Shown: one piece after another, positions 1-8,994 of the stretch | Numbering within the stretch: the stretch's first letter is position 1 | How the letters are laid out: each line of letters begins with the position of its first letter | Source: Arthrobacter mobilis | GTDB taxonomy: Bacteria > Actinomycetota > Actinomycetes > Actinomycetales > Micrococcaceae | Length of the DNA: 52,407 nt | Assembly: GCF_012395835.1 (NCBI RefSeq) | Contig: NZ_JAAZSQ010000017.1 | Span: 1-52,407 of the forward strand | Direction: 5' to 3' | Notes under the pieces: generated by a model | The model's database searches: none | What the model saw: only the letters and a program-made list of their open reading frames with translations | Told to the model about the DNA's origin: nothing | Program-made: the position numbers and the translations under genes

Positions 1-260
1 GCGTTGAGTTCCCCGCCCACGAACCACTTCGCGAACGGGGCCTGCGTCCAGTCCAGCGCCTGCCCGAAGTCCTTCTCCCAGGACAGCAGTTCCCGCGCCT
101 GCCTGGTCCAGAACGCCGGCCGGTCCGCGGCCGCCTCCTCGTAGACCCCCGGCCGCGCCACCGCATTGGCCGCGAATTCCGGATCCGGGGCGAACCGGCG
201 GTTCTCGTGCAGCAGGTTCTCAAGCGCCGGAGCAGATAACGGGGTGTCTTGGGCTGGCAT
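1..260 (-). CDS. acsA: Acetyl-CoA synthetase, N-terminal part (runs off the window)
   Basis: Only the first 86 or so codons are inside the window. The start is the ATG preceded by a GGAAGAG ribosome site. The translation has the N-terminal acetyl-CoA synthetase cap domain (ACAS_N type), including a VYEEAAADRPAFWTRQA stretch followed by LLSWEKDFGQALDWTQAPFAKWF cut by the window edge. The complete enzyme would make acetyl-CoA from acetate, ATP and CoA in the cytosol. It is the last visible gene of a long minus-strand run of acyl-CoA catabolic genes, 130 bp downstream of a crotonase. A propionyl-CoA synthetase cannot be excluded from the N-terminus alone. Confidence 0.85.
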   Translation of the reverse strand, partial: MPAQDTPLSAPALENLLHENRRFAPDPEFAANAVARPGVYEEAAADRPAFWTRQARELLSWEKDFGQALDWTQAPFAKWFVGGELN

Positions 261-392
261 GTCTCTTCCTTTGTCTCACGGGAATTTTGAGGCGACACTG
301 CAAGTGGGATGGCACCATATATGGCCGGACAAATGCTCGGAGTCTTGGCAAGCCAGGAATCCGGGCGCCGGCTCTCAGCTATTGCCATCGGG

Positions 393-1199
393 TCAAATTC
401 CGAAGAGCCTCGCGTCCTTGCCGGTCCATTTGAAGTCCGGGGTCTGCTTTGAGAGGAAGGCCTCGATGCCGATCTCGGGCTCACCGCTGGTGGCCATTTC
501 ACGTTGCCATGCGGCGTTGCGCTCCGCCAGATCGGTGCCGTCGTCGGCAATGACATCGACAATTTCCTTCATCGCCTGGATGGACAGTTGCGAACGGGTG
601 GCCAGACGCTGCGCGAAGCCGGTGACCTCCGCCCAGAAGCCGGCGTGCGGCACCACCTTCGCCAGCAGGCCCAGGTCCTTGGCCTCTGCGGCCGTAACGA
701 AGTCGCCGCTGAAGAGCAGGTATTTGGCCGTCGCGGGCCCGGCCAGCCTGACCAGCCGCTCGATGCCGGAGAGCGGGTAGACGATGCCGACCTTTGCGGG
801 GGTGATTCCGAAGACCGCCCGGTCCGAGGCGATCCGGATGTCGCAGGCGCCGGCGATCTGCCATCCCCCGCCGATGCAGTAGCCGTTGATGGCCGCGATG
901 GTGGGCTTGTGGAAGCGGGCCAGGGCATTCTCGCCCGCGGTGACGTGGCCGCCGTCGTGCCGGCCGGTGGCCGGATCGTGCAGGATCTCCTTGAGGTCGG
1001 ACAGGTCGGCCCCGGCGGAGAAATGCTCCCCGGCCCCGCGCACTATCACCACCTTGACCGAATTGTCGGCGCCCAGTTCGGCCAGTAGTGGCGCGAACTG
1101 GGCCCACATGTGCTTGGCCATGGCGTTGCGCCGGCGCTCGTTGTCCAGCACGATCGTGGCCACCGGGCCGTCGTATTCGACCCGGAGCGATCCGGTCAT
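393..1199 (-). CDS. Enoyl-CoA hydratase/isomerase family (crotonase) lacking both canonical glutamates
   Basis: 268 aa; start ATG follows GGCAGGGGAGGCGACC. The crotonase fold is clear: NERRRNAM near residue 20, the oxyanion-hole segment SAGADLSDLK near 61 and GYCIGGGWQIAGACD near 107. In hydratases the GGGCEL glutamate and a second PE glutamate do the water chemistry; here these positions are Gln114 and Ala135 (TPAKVGIV). It is therefore unlikely to be a simple hydratase; a decarboxylase, hydrolase, isomerase or dehalogenase activity is more plausible (inference). It lies 20 bp after the CaiB-type CoA transferase, so it may act on the thioester that enzyme makes. A longer upstream reading frame exists but overlaps the transferase and has no ribosome site. 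Confidence 0.85.
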   Translation of the reverse strand: MTGSLRVEYDGPVATIVLDNERRRNAMAKHMWAQFAPLLAELGADNSVKVVIVRGAGEHFSAGADLSDLKEILHDPATGRHDGGHVTAGENALARFHKPTIAAINGYCIGGGWQIAGACDIRIASDRAVFGITPAKVGIVYPLSGIERLVRLAGPATAKYLLFSGDFVTAAEAKDLGLLAKVVPHAGFWAEVTGFAQRLATRSQLSIQAMKEIVDVIADDGTDLAERNAAWQREMATSGEPEIGIEAFLSKQTPDFKWTGKDARLFGI

Positions 1200-1219
1200 G
1201 GTCGCCTCCCCTGCCGTTC

Positions 1220-2449
1220 TCACGCCCGGACCGCCTCGGGGACAGGTGCCTCGCGGACCACTCCGGCCTCGATCAGCCCGGCAATCTGTTCTTCGGACAG
1301 CCGCAGTTCCGCCAGGATCCTGCGGGTGTCCTCGCCCAGGGCCGGGGGCGCCTTGCGGATGGGTGTGGCTGCCCCGTTGACGGACAGGGGCCCGCGCAGC
1401 AGCGGCAGTTCGCTGCCATCGCTGCGTCTGACCCGTTGGACCATGTCCAGCTCCCGGACCTGGGCGTCCTCGAAAACCTGCCGGTAGTTGTAGATGGGTC
1501 CGGCGGGAATTCCCGCGGCGCGGAAATCCTCGATCCATTCGAGTCCGGGCCGTCCGGCCAGCAGCTGCTCAATGCGCAGCTGGAGGGCTTCGCGGTTTGC
1601 CGCGCGGTCCCGGCCGCTCAGGTATTCCGGCTCGTCGGCCAGCTCGGGCGCGCCGAGCAGGCCGCACAGCTGCCGCCACTGCTTGTCGCTGCCGACGGCG
1701 ATGATCACCAGAATATCGGCGGTCTTGAAGACCCCGTAGGGCGAGAGCACCGGATGGTCGTTGCCCTGCGGCACGGGCACCTCGCCGGTGCTGAGGTAGC
1801 GCTGCCCTTGGAAAGCGGACAGCGCCAGACCGGCCTCGAGCAGCGAGGTGGACACCTCGATGCCCGCGCCGGTGCGCTGGCGTTCAACGAGGGCTGCGGC
1901 AATCCCAAAGGCGGCGAACATGCCCGCGCTCATGTCCACGATCGGCACCCCGAACCGGTACATGTGCCCGGCGTCCGTGCCAGTGACCGACATCAGCCCC
2001 GACATGCCCTGGGCTACCTGGTCCAGGCCGGCGGCCTGGCTAAGCGGTCCCGTGCTGCCGAATCCGCTCACTGAGGCGATGATCAGCTCCGGCCGTTCGG
2101 CGCGCAGCTCGTCCGGGTCAAGTCCCATTCCGGCCAAGACCCCGGGCCGGAAGTTCTCCACCAGTACGTCCGCCCCCAGCACCAGCCGGCGCAGGAGCGC
2201 CTTGCCTTCGTCAGTGTAGAAGTCGATGGCGACCGAGGACTTGTTCCGGTTGGTGGAGTCGAAGTACAGGCTGTGCTCGTCCTCGAACGGGGGCCAGGAT
2301 CTGCTCGAGTCCCCGCCCTTGATGCTCTCCACCTTGATCACTGTGGCCCCCATGTCGGCCAACAGCGCCGTCGCGTACGGGCCGGCCAGGGCACGGGTGA
2401 GGTCGACGACGGTGATGCCCGCCAGCGGGGCCGAAGCCGCGGTGCCCAT
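1220..2449 (-). CDS. CaiB/BaiF family CoA transferase
   Basis: 409 aa, typical length for family III CoA transferases (formyl-CoA transferase, carnitine CoA-transferase). The N-terminus GITVVDLTRALAGPYATALL with the following GATVIKVE is diagnostic, as is VVDMSAGMFAAFG-like sequence (here IVDMSAGMFAAFGIAAAL) carrying the conserved aspartate that forms the acyl-anhydride intermediate. It moves CoA between two carboxylic acids without ATP. The gene starts 2 bp after the stop of the aldehyde dehydrogenase gene, so the two are translationally linked; the acid made by that dehydrogenase could be its acceptor (inference). Actual substrates cannot be read from the sequence. Confidence 0.9.
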   Translation of the reverse strand: MGTAASAPLAGITVVDLTRALAGPYATALLADMGATVIKVESIKGGDSSRSWPPFEDEHSLYFDSTNRNKSSVAIDFYTDEGKALLRRLVLGADVLVENFRPGVLAGMGLDPDELRAERPELIIASVSGFGSTGPLSQAAGLDQVAQGMSGLMSVTGTDAGHMYRFGVPIVDMSAGMFAAFGIAAALVERQRTGAGIEVSTSLLEAGLALSAFQGQRYLSTGEVPVPQGNDHPVLSPYGVFKTADILVIIAVGSDKQWRQLCGLLGAPELADEPEYLSGRDRAANREALQLRIEQLLAGRPGLEWIEDFRAAGIPAGPIYNYRQVFEDAQVRELDMVQRVRRSDGSELPLLRGPLSVNGAATPIRKAPPALGEDTRRILAELRLSEEQIAGLIEAGVVREAPVPEAVRA

Positions 2450-2451
2450 GC

Positions 2452-3951
2452 TCAGGCCCCCAGCTTCACGTTGATCTGCTTGGTCTGGGTGAAGCCGGCG
2501 AGCATGCCCTCCAGCGAAACCTCGCGTCCGATGCCGCTTTGCTTGTAACCGCCGTAGGACTGGCCCACGACCTGGCCGCCGCCCTGGTTGACCTGCACCC
2601 AGCCGGCTTCCACACGGTGCGCGGTGTTCAACGCGTTCTCAAGGTTGTGGCTCCACACGTAGGCGGCCAACCCGTAGTGCGAGTCATTGGCCATCCGCAC
2701 CACGTCGTCGACGTCCTTCCACGGGATGGCCACCAGGACCGGGCCGAAGATCTCCTCCCGGGCCAGGCGGAAATCGTTACGGGCCCCGGCGAATACCGTG
2801 GGCAGGTGGTAGTAGCCCTCGGTGAGCGGGCCCGACGCCGGAACCTCGCTGCCCAGCGCCACGGTCATCTCCGGGTGGTTCCGCCCCTGATCAAGATAGT
2901 CGGCGATCTGGCCGAACTGGCTGCCGTTGATAACCGCCCCCATGTCCGTGGCCTCGTCCAGCGGATCGCCCACCTTCAGCGCGCCGAGGCGGGCCACGAG
3001 CCGTTCGAGCACCTCGTCGTAGACGTCCTCGTGCAGGAACAGCCGCGAGCCGGCGGTGCAGCTCTGGCCCTGACGGGTGAACCGCGAGGCCGCCAGCAGC
3101 CCCTCGATGAGGTTCTCGTCCACGGCGTCCGGGAACACGATCGACGGGTTCTTCCCGCCCAGCTCGAGCGAGACGTGGGCGAGGCGTTCGCTGGCGGTGC
3201 GTCCCACCCCGCGGCCGACCTCGGTGGAGCCGGTGAAGGAGACCTTGTCCACACCGGGGTGCTCGGCCAGCGCCTGTCCGATCACGGAACCGCGCCCGGT
3301 CAGTGCGTTGACGACACCGGCGGGCAGGTGGCGGTTGCAGATCTCGGCCAGCAGCAGGATGGTCAGGGGGGCATCGTCGGCGGCCTTCATGATGACGGTG
3401 TTACCGGCGGCCAGTGCTGCCGGGATCTTGAAGCCGGCAATCATCAGCGGGGAGTTCCATGGCAGGATGCAGGCCACCACCCCCAGCGGCTCAAGCCGGG
3501 TGTACTGCAGCTGGTTGTCGCCGGCCGGCAGCGTGGTGCCCTTGACCTCGCCGGCGATGCCGGAGAAGTAGCGGAAGAGGGAGACCAGGGTGACAACCTC
3601 GGGACGAGCCTGGGTGCGCAGCGCGTTGCCGGTATCCAGCGCGGTGAGCCGGGCGAAGTCCTCCGCGCGGGCCTCGATGTCGTCGGCGATCTTTGCCAGC
3701 GCCCGGGCGCGCTCGGTGAAGTGCAGCGACCGCCACGCCGGGAAGGCGCGGCGCGCAGCGGTGACGGCGCGTTCGACGTCCTCGGTCCCGGCGGAGGGCA
3801 CGCGGGCGATCGTCTGTTCGCGCACGGCCGGATTCCGCACATCGCGCCATTGCCCGGTACGGGCCTCGGTCCGCTCACCGTCGATCCACATCAGCAGCTC
3901 GGCACCGGAAAGGATTTCCTCGATGGGGCTGTTGGCAATTGTTTCGGTCAT
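2452..3951 (-). CDS. NAD(P)-dependent aldehyde dehydrogenase
   Basis: 499 aa. The ATG at the end of this interval is preferred over an ATG 12 bp upstream because GAGGAAGC lies just before it. Catalytic signature residues are all visible: Asn166 (ILPWNSP), Glu263 (LELGGKNP) and the nucleophile Cys298 (GQSCTAGSR), with the FTGSTEVG cofactor loop near 239. The cysteine and glutamate motifs are those of general NAD-linked aldehyde dehydrogenases that release a free acid. They differ from the CoA-acylating methylmalonate-semialdehyde dehydrogenase (MmsA), which would be expected beside the 3-hydroxyisobutyrate genes upstream. Substrate unknown; a semialdehyde or terpenoid aldehyde is possible. Confidence 0.92.
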   Translation of the reverse strand: MTETIANSPIEEILSGAELLMWIDGERTEARTGQWRDVRNPAVREQTIARVPSAGTEDVERAVTAARRAFPAWRSLHFTERARALAKIADDIEARAEDFARLTALDTGNALRTQARPEVVTLVSLFRYFSGIAGEVKGTTLPAGDNQLQYTRLEPLGVVACILPWNSPLMIAGFKIPAALAAGNTVIMKAADDAPLTILLLAEICNRHLPAGVVNALTGRGSVIGQALAEHPGVDKVSFTGSTEVGRGVGRTASERLAHVSLELGGKNPSIVFPDAVDENLIEGLLAASRFTRQGQSCTAGSRLFLHEDVYDEVLERLVARLGALKVGDPLDEATDMGAVINGSQFGQIADYLDQGRNHPEMTVALGSEVPASGPLTEGYYHLPTVFAGARNDFRLAREEIFGPVLVAIPWKDVDDVVRMANDSHYGLAAYVWSHNLENALNTAHRVEAGWVQVNQGGGQVVGQSYGGYKQSGIGREVSLEGMLAGFTQTKQINVKLGA

Positions 3952-4022
3952 GCTTCCTCGCATTCAGGGTTCCCGGCGTCCCGGCCCCGGAGCGGGGCGG
4001 TATGTCGGATGGGTCGTCCGGC

Positions 4023-4799
4023 TCAGCGGTGGGCGAAGACCGGGGGGCGTTTTTCGATGAAGGCGGCCATACCCTCCTTCTGGTCCTCGGTGGCGAAGCA
4101 GGAATGGTTGAGCCTGCGCTCGACGTGCACGCCTTCGGCCAGGGACGTTTCGAAGGCGATGTTCACCGCTTCCTTGGCCATCAGGGCGATGGGCTTGGAC
4201 ATGCCCGCGATCGTTTCAGCGGCGGCCAGGGCCGCCTCCATCAGGTCGGCCGCCGGCACGATGCGGGCGACGAGGCCGGAGCGTTCGGCTTCGGCGGCAT
4301 CCATGGTCCGGCCGGTGAGGACCATCTCCATGGCCTTGGCCTTGCCGACCGCCCGTGCCAGGCGCTGGGTACCGCCCATGCCGGGGATCAGGCCGAGCCT
4401 GATTTCGGGCTGGCCGAATTTGGCATTCTCCGCGGCAATGATGAAATCGCAGATCATCGCGAGTTCGCAGCCGCCGCCCAGGGCGTGGCCGGCGACGGCG
4501 GCGATCAGCGGGGTGCGCACTGCGGCCAGTCTGTCCCAGTCGGAGAAGAAGTCCTGGGTATACATTTCCATGTAGGTGCGCGGGGCCATTTCCTTGATGT
4601 CGGCGCCGGCGGCGAAGGCACGTTCGGAGCCGGTGAGGATGATCGCGCCGATGCCCGGATCGCGGTCGAAGGCCTGTGCCGCGGCCAAAACCTCCGCGCC
4701 CAGGGCAGCGTTCAGGGCGTTCAGGGCTTCCGGGCGGTTCAGCGTAATGATGCCGACGCGGCCCTGCTCCTTGACGAGAATATTCTGGTAGTCGCTCAT
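4023..4799 (-). CDS. Enoyl-CoA hydratase
   Basis: 258 aa, a full-length crotonase. Both catalytic glutamates are present: Glu112 in [14 protein letters not shown] and Glu132 in [12 protein letters not shown], together with the AAGADIKEM oxyanion segment near 64. This is a competent trans-2-enoyl-CoA hydratase, closely resembling short-chain bacterial enzymes. Its ATG overlaps the stop codon of the 3-hydroxyisobutyrate dehydrogenase gene by 4 bp (ATGA), so they form one transcript. In the valine-like reading of this operon it would hydrate methacrylyl-CoA to 3-hydroxyisobutyryl-CoA (inference from neighbours). Confidence 0.93.
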   Translation of the reverse strand: MSDYQNILVKEQGRVGIITLNRPEALNALNAALGAEVLAAAQAFDRDPGIGAIILTGSERAFAAGADIKEMAPRTYMEMYTQDFFSDWDRLAAVRTPLIAAVAGHALGGGCELAMICDFIIAAENAKFGQPEIRLGLIPGMGGTQRLARAVGKAKAMEMVLTGRTMDAAEAERSGLVARIVPAADLMEAALAAAETIAGMSKPIALMAKEAVNIAFETSLAEGVHVERRLNHSCFATEDQKEGMAAFIEKRPPVFAHR

Positions 4800-5734
4800 A
4801 CCGTTTCCTTCACCGTTTCCTTCGTTGCCGGATTCTTCGCCTTGGAGTTGGCCCGGATTTCGTTGATGATGCCGGAGAAGTCCTGGTCGGCCCCGTCGCC
4901 GCCGGCGAAGCGGCGGTAGACTTCCTCGGCCAGGACGCCCATCCGGCCCTCCACCCCGGCAGATTCCAGGGCCTGGACGGCCAGGCCCAGGTCCTTGGCC
5001 ATCAGGGCACCTGCAAAGCCGGGTTCGTAGTCGCGGTTGGCCGGGCTGGCCGAGACCGGGCCGGGCACCGGGCAGTTGGTGGTCAGGGCCCAGCACTGGC
5101 CCGAGGCGTTGGACGCGACGTCGAAGAGCGCCTGGTGGGACAGCCCAAGCTGCTCGCCCAGGACGAAGGCCTCGGACACGGCAATCATGGAAATGCCCAG
5201 GATCATGTTGTTGCACACCTTCGCCGCCTGGCCCGCCCCGGGCCCGCCGCAGTGGACAATGCGCTTGCCCATCGCTTCCAGGAGGGGTTTTGCCGCGGCG
5301 AAGTCCTCGGCGTCCCCGCCGGCCATAAAGGTCAGCGTCCCGGCCTCGGCCCCGGCGGTGCCGCCGGAGACCGGGGCGTCCAGGCCTCGGTGGCCCGCCG
5401 CCCGCACGAGGTCATGCGCGGTGCGTGCGTCGTCGACCGCAATGGTGGAGCATTCCAGGAACAGGGTGCCCGGTGCGGCCGCAGCCAGCAGCCCCTCCGG
5501 TCCCTGGTAGGCTGCCAGCACGTGGCGTCCGGCCGGCAGCATGGTGATCACGACGTCGGCGCCGCGGGCGGCGTCCGAGGCCGAGGCGGCGACCGTGATC
5601 CCGTGCTCCCGGGCCTGGTCCAGGGCAGCCGCTACCAGGTCGAAGCCCGTGACCGGGTAGCCGGCCCTAGCCAGATTGGCGGCCATCGGCCCGCCCATGT
5701 GCCCCAGCCCGATGAAAGCTACCTTCTTGCTCAT
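4796..5734 (-). CDS. mmsB: 3-hydroxyisobutyrate dehydrogenase
   Basis: 312 aa; start chosen at the ATG preceded by AGGAGCTGAGAAG. Beta-hydroxyacid dehydrogenase family: N-terminal Rossmann motif [15 protein letters not shown] (7-21), substrate loop [16 protein letters not shown] near 119, and catalytic Lys172 in [13 protein letters not shown]. The family oxidises 3-hydroxyisobutyrate to methylmalonate semialdehyde with NAD, a step of valine breakdown. Its gene directly follows the 3-hydroxyisobutyryl-CoA hydrolase gene (4 bp gap), exactly the preceding step, which supports the assignment. A tartronate-semialdehyde reductase is the main alternative but does not fit the context. Confidence 0.9.
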   Translation of the reverse strand: MSKKVAFIGLGHMGGPMAANLARAGYPVTGFDLVAAALDQAREHGITVAASASDAARGADVVITMLPAGRHVLAAYQGPEGLLAAAAPGTLFLECSTIAVDDARTAHDLVRAAGHRGLDAPVSGGTAGAEAGTLTFMAGGDAEDFAAAKPLLEAMGKRIVHCGGPGAGQAAKVCNNMILGISMIAVSEAFVLGEQLGLSHQALFDVASNASGQCWALTTNCPVPGPVSASPANRDYEPGFAGALMAKDLGLAVQALESAGVEGRMGVLAEEVYRRFAGGDGADQDFSGIINEIRANSKAKNPATKETVKETV

Positions 5735-5738
5735 CTTC

Positions 5739-6803
5739 TCAGCTCCTGACGTGTAGTTCTGACGACAGCCCAAGTTCGCGCGGGCCCAGGTCCGCGAAGT
5801 ACTCCCCGACGTCCGCGGCAGTGACTTCGTGCAGCAACGGCGGGGTCCAGCGCGGGGTGCGGTCCTTGTCGATGACCTGCGCCCGGATGCCCTCGGCCAT
5901 ATCCGGGCCGGCCAGGGCCCGCAGGGACACCCGGTATTCCTGGTCCAGCACTGCTTCCAGATTGGGCAGCTGCCGGGCCCGGCGCAGCGACGCCAGGGTG
6001 ACCTTCAGCGCGGACGGTGACTTGGCCAGGATCGCCTCCGCTGCGGCACGGGCGGCCGGAACAGGGCAGGCCTGCAGCGCCCCGAGGATCTCCTCCACGG
6101 AATCGGACGCGTAGCAGGCGTCGACCCACTCCCGCTGCGCGGCCAGGTCCGACGGCGGAAACGAGTTCCGCTCCATGGCCCGGACGGCTTCGGCGGCATC
6201 CGCCTGTGCCAGGGCCTCCGCCAGGGCCGGCAAGCCGGCACTGTCGACGAAATGATCGGCCAGCCCCAGGGCGATGGCGTCGGCCCCGGTAATCGTGCCC
6301 GCGGTCAGGGCCACGTGGGTGCCCAGCTCGCCCGGGGCGCGGGAGAGCAGCCAGGTCCCGCCGACGTCGGGCACGAAACCGATGCCGGTCTCCGGCATGC
6401 CGACCTTGGTCCGCTCGGTCACCACCCGCAGACTGGCATGGGCGGAGACCCCGACGCCGCCGCCGAGCACGACCCCGTCCATGACGGCCACATACGGCTT
6501 CGGGTACCGGGCGATCATGGCATTGAGGCGGTACTCGTCCGCCCAGAACCGCGCCGTTGCTTCTCCCTGCGCCAGGGCGTCCCGGTAGATCGCCACAATG
6601 TCCCCGCCGGCGCACAGCCCCCGATCGCCGGCCCCGGTGAGCAGCACGGTGACCACGGAATCGTTGTCGGCCCATTGGGCAAGGGCCTGCGTCATGGCGG
6701 TGACCATGCCGTGGGTCAGGGCGTTCATCGCCTTGGGCCGGTTCAGGATGAGGTGCCCCAGGTGCCCCTGGCGGCGGATGAGGATTTCTTCGCTGGTCTC
6801 CAT
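5739..6803 (-). CDS. 3-hydroxyisobutyryl-CoA hydrolase (crotonase superfamily)
   Basis: 354 aa, about 100 residues longer than a hydratase, as expected for 3-hydroxyisobutyryl-CoA hydrolases. The diagnostic segment MPETGIGFVPDVGG carries Glu138 and Asp146, the catalytic pair of this subfamily, after DGVVLGGGVGVSAH. It releases free 3-hydroxyisobutyrate from its CoA ester. It sits between the acyl-CoA dehydrogenase (4 bp upstream) and the 3-hydroxyisobutyrate dehydrogenase, reproducing the valine pathway order. Confidence 0.9.
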   Translation of the reverse strand: METSEEILIRRQGHLGHLILNRPKAMNALTHGMVTAMTQALAQWADNDSVVTVLLTGAGDRGLCAGGDIVAIYRDALAQGEATARFWADEYRLNAMIARYPKPYVAVMDGVVLGGGVGVSAHASLRVVTERTKVGMPETGIGFVPDVGGTWLLSRAPGELGTHVALTAGTITGADAIALGLADHFVDSAGLPALAEALAQADAAEAVRAMERNSFPPSDLAAQREWVDACYASDSVEEILGALQACPVPAARAAAEAILAKSPSALKVTLASLRRARQLPNLEAVLDQEYRVSLRALAGPDMAEGIRAQVIDKDRTPRWTPPLLHEVTAADVGEYFADLGPRELGLSSELHVRS

Positions 6804-6807
6804 CGCC

Positions 6808-7944
6808 CTACACCCCCGCCACGGTGCGCCCGACGATCAGGCGCATGATCTCGTTGGTGCCCTCGAGGATCTGGTGCACGCGCAGGTCCCGCATGATCCG
6901 CTCCAGCCCGTATTCGGCCAGGTACCCGTACCCGCCGTGCAGCTGGATGGCCTCGTTGGCGGCATGGAACCCGGCGTCCGTGGCCACCTGCTTGGCCATC
7001 GCGCACAGCCTGACCACGTCCGGGGCCCCCCGGTCGAGAGCATCGGCAGCCCGCCGCAGCAGGGTCCGGGCGGACTCCAGCTGCGTGTCCATGTCGGCGA
7101 GCCGGAACAGCAGGGCCTGCTGGTTGATCAGCGGTCCGCCGAACGCGGTGCGCCCCTTCAGGTACGCCGTGGTCTTCTCCAGCGCCGCCTGACCGCCGCC
7201 GAGCGAACAGGCACCCATGTTGATCCGGCCCCCGTTCAGGCCCTTCATCGCGATGCCAAAGCCGTCGCCTTCCCCGCCCAGCCGGTTGGTGACCGGGATG
7301 CGGACGTTTTCGAAGATCACCTGCCGGGTCGGCTGGGCGTTCCAGCCCATCTTCTTCTCGTTGGCCCCGAAGGACAGCCCGGGGGTATCCGCCGGGACCA
7401 CGAGGGCGCTGATGCCGCGGGACCCGGTATCCGCGGTCCGGGCCATCACGATATACACCGCCGAGGCCCCGGCACCGGAGATGAACTGCTTGGTCCCGGT
7501 GATCACATACGAGTCCCCGTCGCGGACCGCCCGGGTGCGGATGGCCGCGGCGTCGGAACCGGCCTCAGGCTCGGTCAGGCAGTAGCTGCCCAGGGCCTGC
7601 ATCGAGGCCAGCTGCGGCACCCACCGGGCACGCTGTTCCTCGTTGCCGAAGGTGTCGATCATCCACACCACCATGTTGTGGATGGAGACGTAGGCCGCGA
7701 TCGCCGTATCACCCTTGGCCAGCTCCTCGAAGACCAGCACCGCGTCCGAGCGGGACAGCCCGGAGCCGCCGAACTCCTCGGCGGCGTAGATCCCGCCCAT
7801 GCCCAGGGCGCCTGCCTCGGCCAGCATGTCCACCGGGAAGTGCTTGGTCTCGTCCCATTTCGCGGCGTTCGGTGCCAGTGCCTCGGCCGCGAAGTCCCGC
7901 ACCATCTGGACCAGGGACTGCTGGTCCTCGCTGAGTTCAAACAT
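6808..7944 (-). CDS. Acyl-CoA dehydrogenase, isobutyryl-CoA type
   Basis: 378 aa, full-length soluble short/branched-chain acyl-CoA dehydrogenase. Visible elements: YCLTEPEAGSDAAAIRTRA (FAD/substrate region), ITGTKQFISGAG, the arginine segment GRTAFGGPLINQQ, QLHGGYGYLAEYGLERIMRD and the catalytic base Glu361 in ILEGTNEIMR. It introduces the 2,3-double bond into a short branched acyl-CoA and passes electrons to ETF, whose genes lie just upstream in the same transcript. Context (hydratase, hydroxyisobutyryl-CoA hydrolase, hydroxyisobutyrate dehydrogenase) suggests isobutyryl-CoA; related 2-methyl-branched thioesters are possible. Confidence 0.92.
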   Translation of the reverse strand: MFELSEDQQSLVQMVRDFAAEALAPNAAKWDETKHFPVDMLAEAGALGMGGIYAAEEFGGSGLSRSDAVLVFEELAKGDTAIAAYVSIHNMVVWMIDTFGNEEQRARWVPQLASMQALGSYCLTEPEAGSDAAAIRTRAVRDGDSYVITGTKQFISGAGASAVYIVMARTADTGSRGISALVVPADTPGLSFGANEKKMGWNAQPTRQVIFENVRIPVTNRLGGEGDGFGIAMKGLNGGRINMGACSLGGGQAALEKTTAYLKGRTAFGGPLINQQALLFRLADMDTQLESARTLLRRAADALDRGAPDVVRLCAMAKQVATDAGFHAANEAIQLHGGYGYLAEYGLERIMRDLRVHQILEGTNEIMRLIVGRTVAGV

Positions 7945-7987
7945 CTGGATCCTTTCGAAGCGTGCAGTGGTGTGGTGGGAAGCGGCC

Positions 7988-8920
7988 CTATTTGCTGACC
8001 TTGCCCATCAGCGAGGCGATCGGACGCAGAAACAGCGGGCGGGCGAGGAACCAGGCGGCGGCCATGACCACCGCGGAGGCGGCGAAGAGCCAGAACCCGG
8101 CCCAGCCGCCGTCGTCGCGGGCGGCATACATGTGGTTCAGGTTGCGCAGCGCCCCGGTGGCAAAGACCAGGAAGACGTGGACGATGACGAAGAGGACGAA
8201 GTAGAGCATGACCGGAAAGTGCACCGCCCGGGCCGCCTCGACCGGGTAGATCCGGTTGAGCTTCTCCGCCTGCTTCGGCCAGGCCGGGGACATCCGCAGG
8301 CCGGTGACCAGGGCCAGCGGTGCGGCGATGAACACTGTGGTGAAGTAGGCCAGGACCTGCAGGGCGTTATAGTTGATCCAGCCGTTTTCGGTGGGCCAGT
8401 CCAGCGAGGCATACTGCAGCGCCGCCGACACCGCATTCGGGACCACGTCCCAGCTCGTCGGCACGATGCGCATCCACTGCCCGGTGGCCAGCAGCAGCAC
8501 GATGAAGACGGCACCGTTCAGCACCCAGAGCGCGTCCAGGGTCAGGTGGAACCACAGGTCCAAGCTGATCTTCTGCGGCGGGTTCTTGGTGCGGATCAGG
8601 CCCTTGTTGTTGCGCGTCCAGTGCGCCTTCGGCCGGGCGGTGGTTCGCACCAGCCAGCCGGTGCGGATGATCAGCAGGATGAAGAACGCGTTGAGGAAGT
8701 GCTGCCACCCCAGCCACGCCGGCAGCCCCACGGGTGCGTCCTCAGGCAGTTCGGAGTGGCCCGGATAGGCTGCCAGGAAGCCTTCGACCGCGGGCAGGGT
8801 CCGCAGCCACTTGGCGGCCAGGACCAGGAGCACGAGCGTGACGACGGCGATACCGATCGTGACGGCCATCCGGACCGGTTTGTTCTGCGGCAGCATTGCC
8901 GTCTTCGTTACCGTGGGCAT
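7988..8920 (-). CDS. Membrane cytochrome b561-type protein linked to ETF
   Basis: 310 aa integral membrane protein; ATG chosen because GAAAGGAAA lies before it, 10 codons inside a longer frame. About six hydrophobic segments are visible, starting with MAVTIGIAVVTLVLLVLAA. Histidines suited to bind heme sit in helices: WQHFLNAFFILL, LWFHLTLDALWVL, and AVHFPVMLYFVLFVIVHVFL. This matches the di-heme cytochrome b561 / hydrogenase cytochrome b superfamily. It lies between etfA and the acyl-CoA dehydrogenase gene, so it may carry electrons from reduced ETF to quinone (inference). No iron-sulfur subunit or ETF-quinone oxidoreductase is encoded in the window. Confidence 0.82.
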   Translation of the reverse strand: MPTVTKTAMLPQNKPVRMAVTIGIAVVTLVLLVLAAKWLRTLPAVEGFLAAYPGHSELPEDAPVGLPAWLGWQHFLNAFFILLIIRTGWLVRTTARPKAHWTRNNKGLIRTKNPPQKISLDLWFHLTLDALWVLNGAVFIVLLLATGQWMRIVPTSWDVVPNAVSAALQYASLDWPTENGWINYNALQVLAYFTTVFIAAPLALVTGLRMSPAWPKQAEKLNRIYPVEAARAVHFPVMLYFVLFVIVHVFLVFATGALRNLNHMYAARDDGGWAGFWLFAASAVVMAAAWFLARPLFLRPIASLMGKVSK

Positions 8921-8994
8921 CGCACGGTTTCCTTTCGTGAACGGAAGCATTGATGGCTGTCCGCCGGAACCAGGGCCTCCGGCGGACAGCTGGA

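Noticed and set aside
393-1538. Longer form of the first crotonase, starting 340 bp upstream
   Set aside because: The extra N-terminus overlaps the CoA transferase gene in another frame and has no crotonase similarity; a good ribosome site precedes the internal ATG.
2452-3951. Assignment of the aldehyde dehydrogenase as MmsA
   Set aside because: Context suggests it, but the cysteine and glutamate motifs are of the general NAD-dependent type, not the CoA-acylating one.
2539-4575. 678-codon open frame on the plus strand
   Set aside because: It lies antisense to the aldehyde dehydrogenase and enoyl-CoA hydratase genes, whose motifs are intact; its translation is Gly/Arg/His-rich with no family features.
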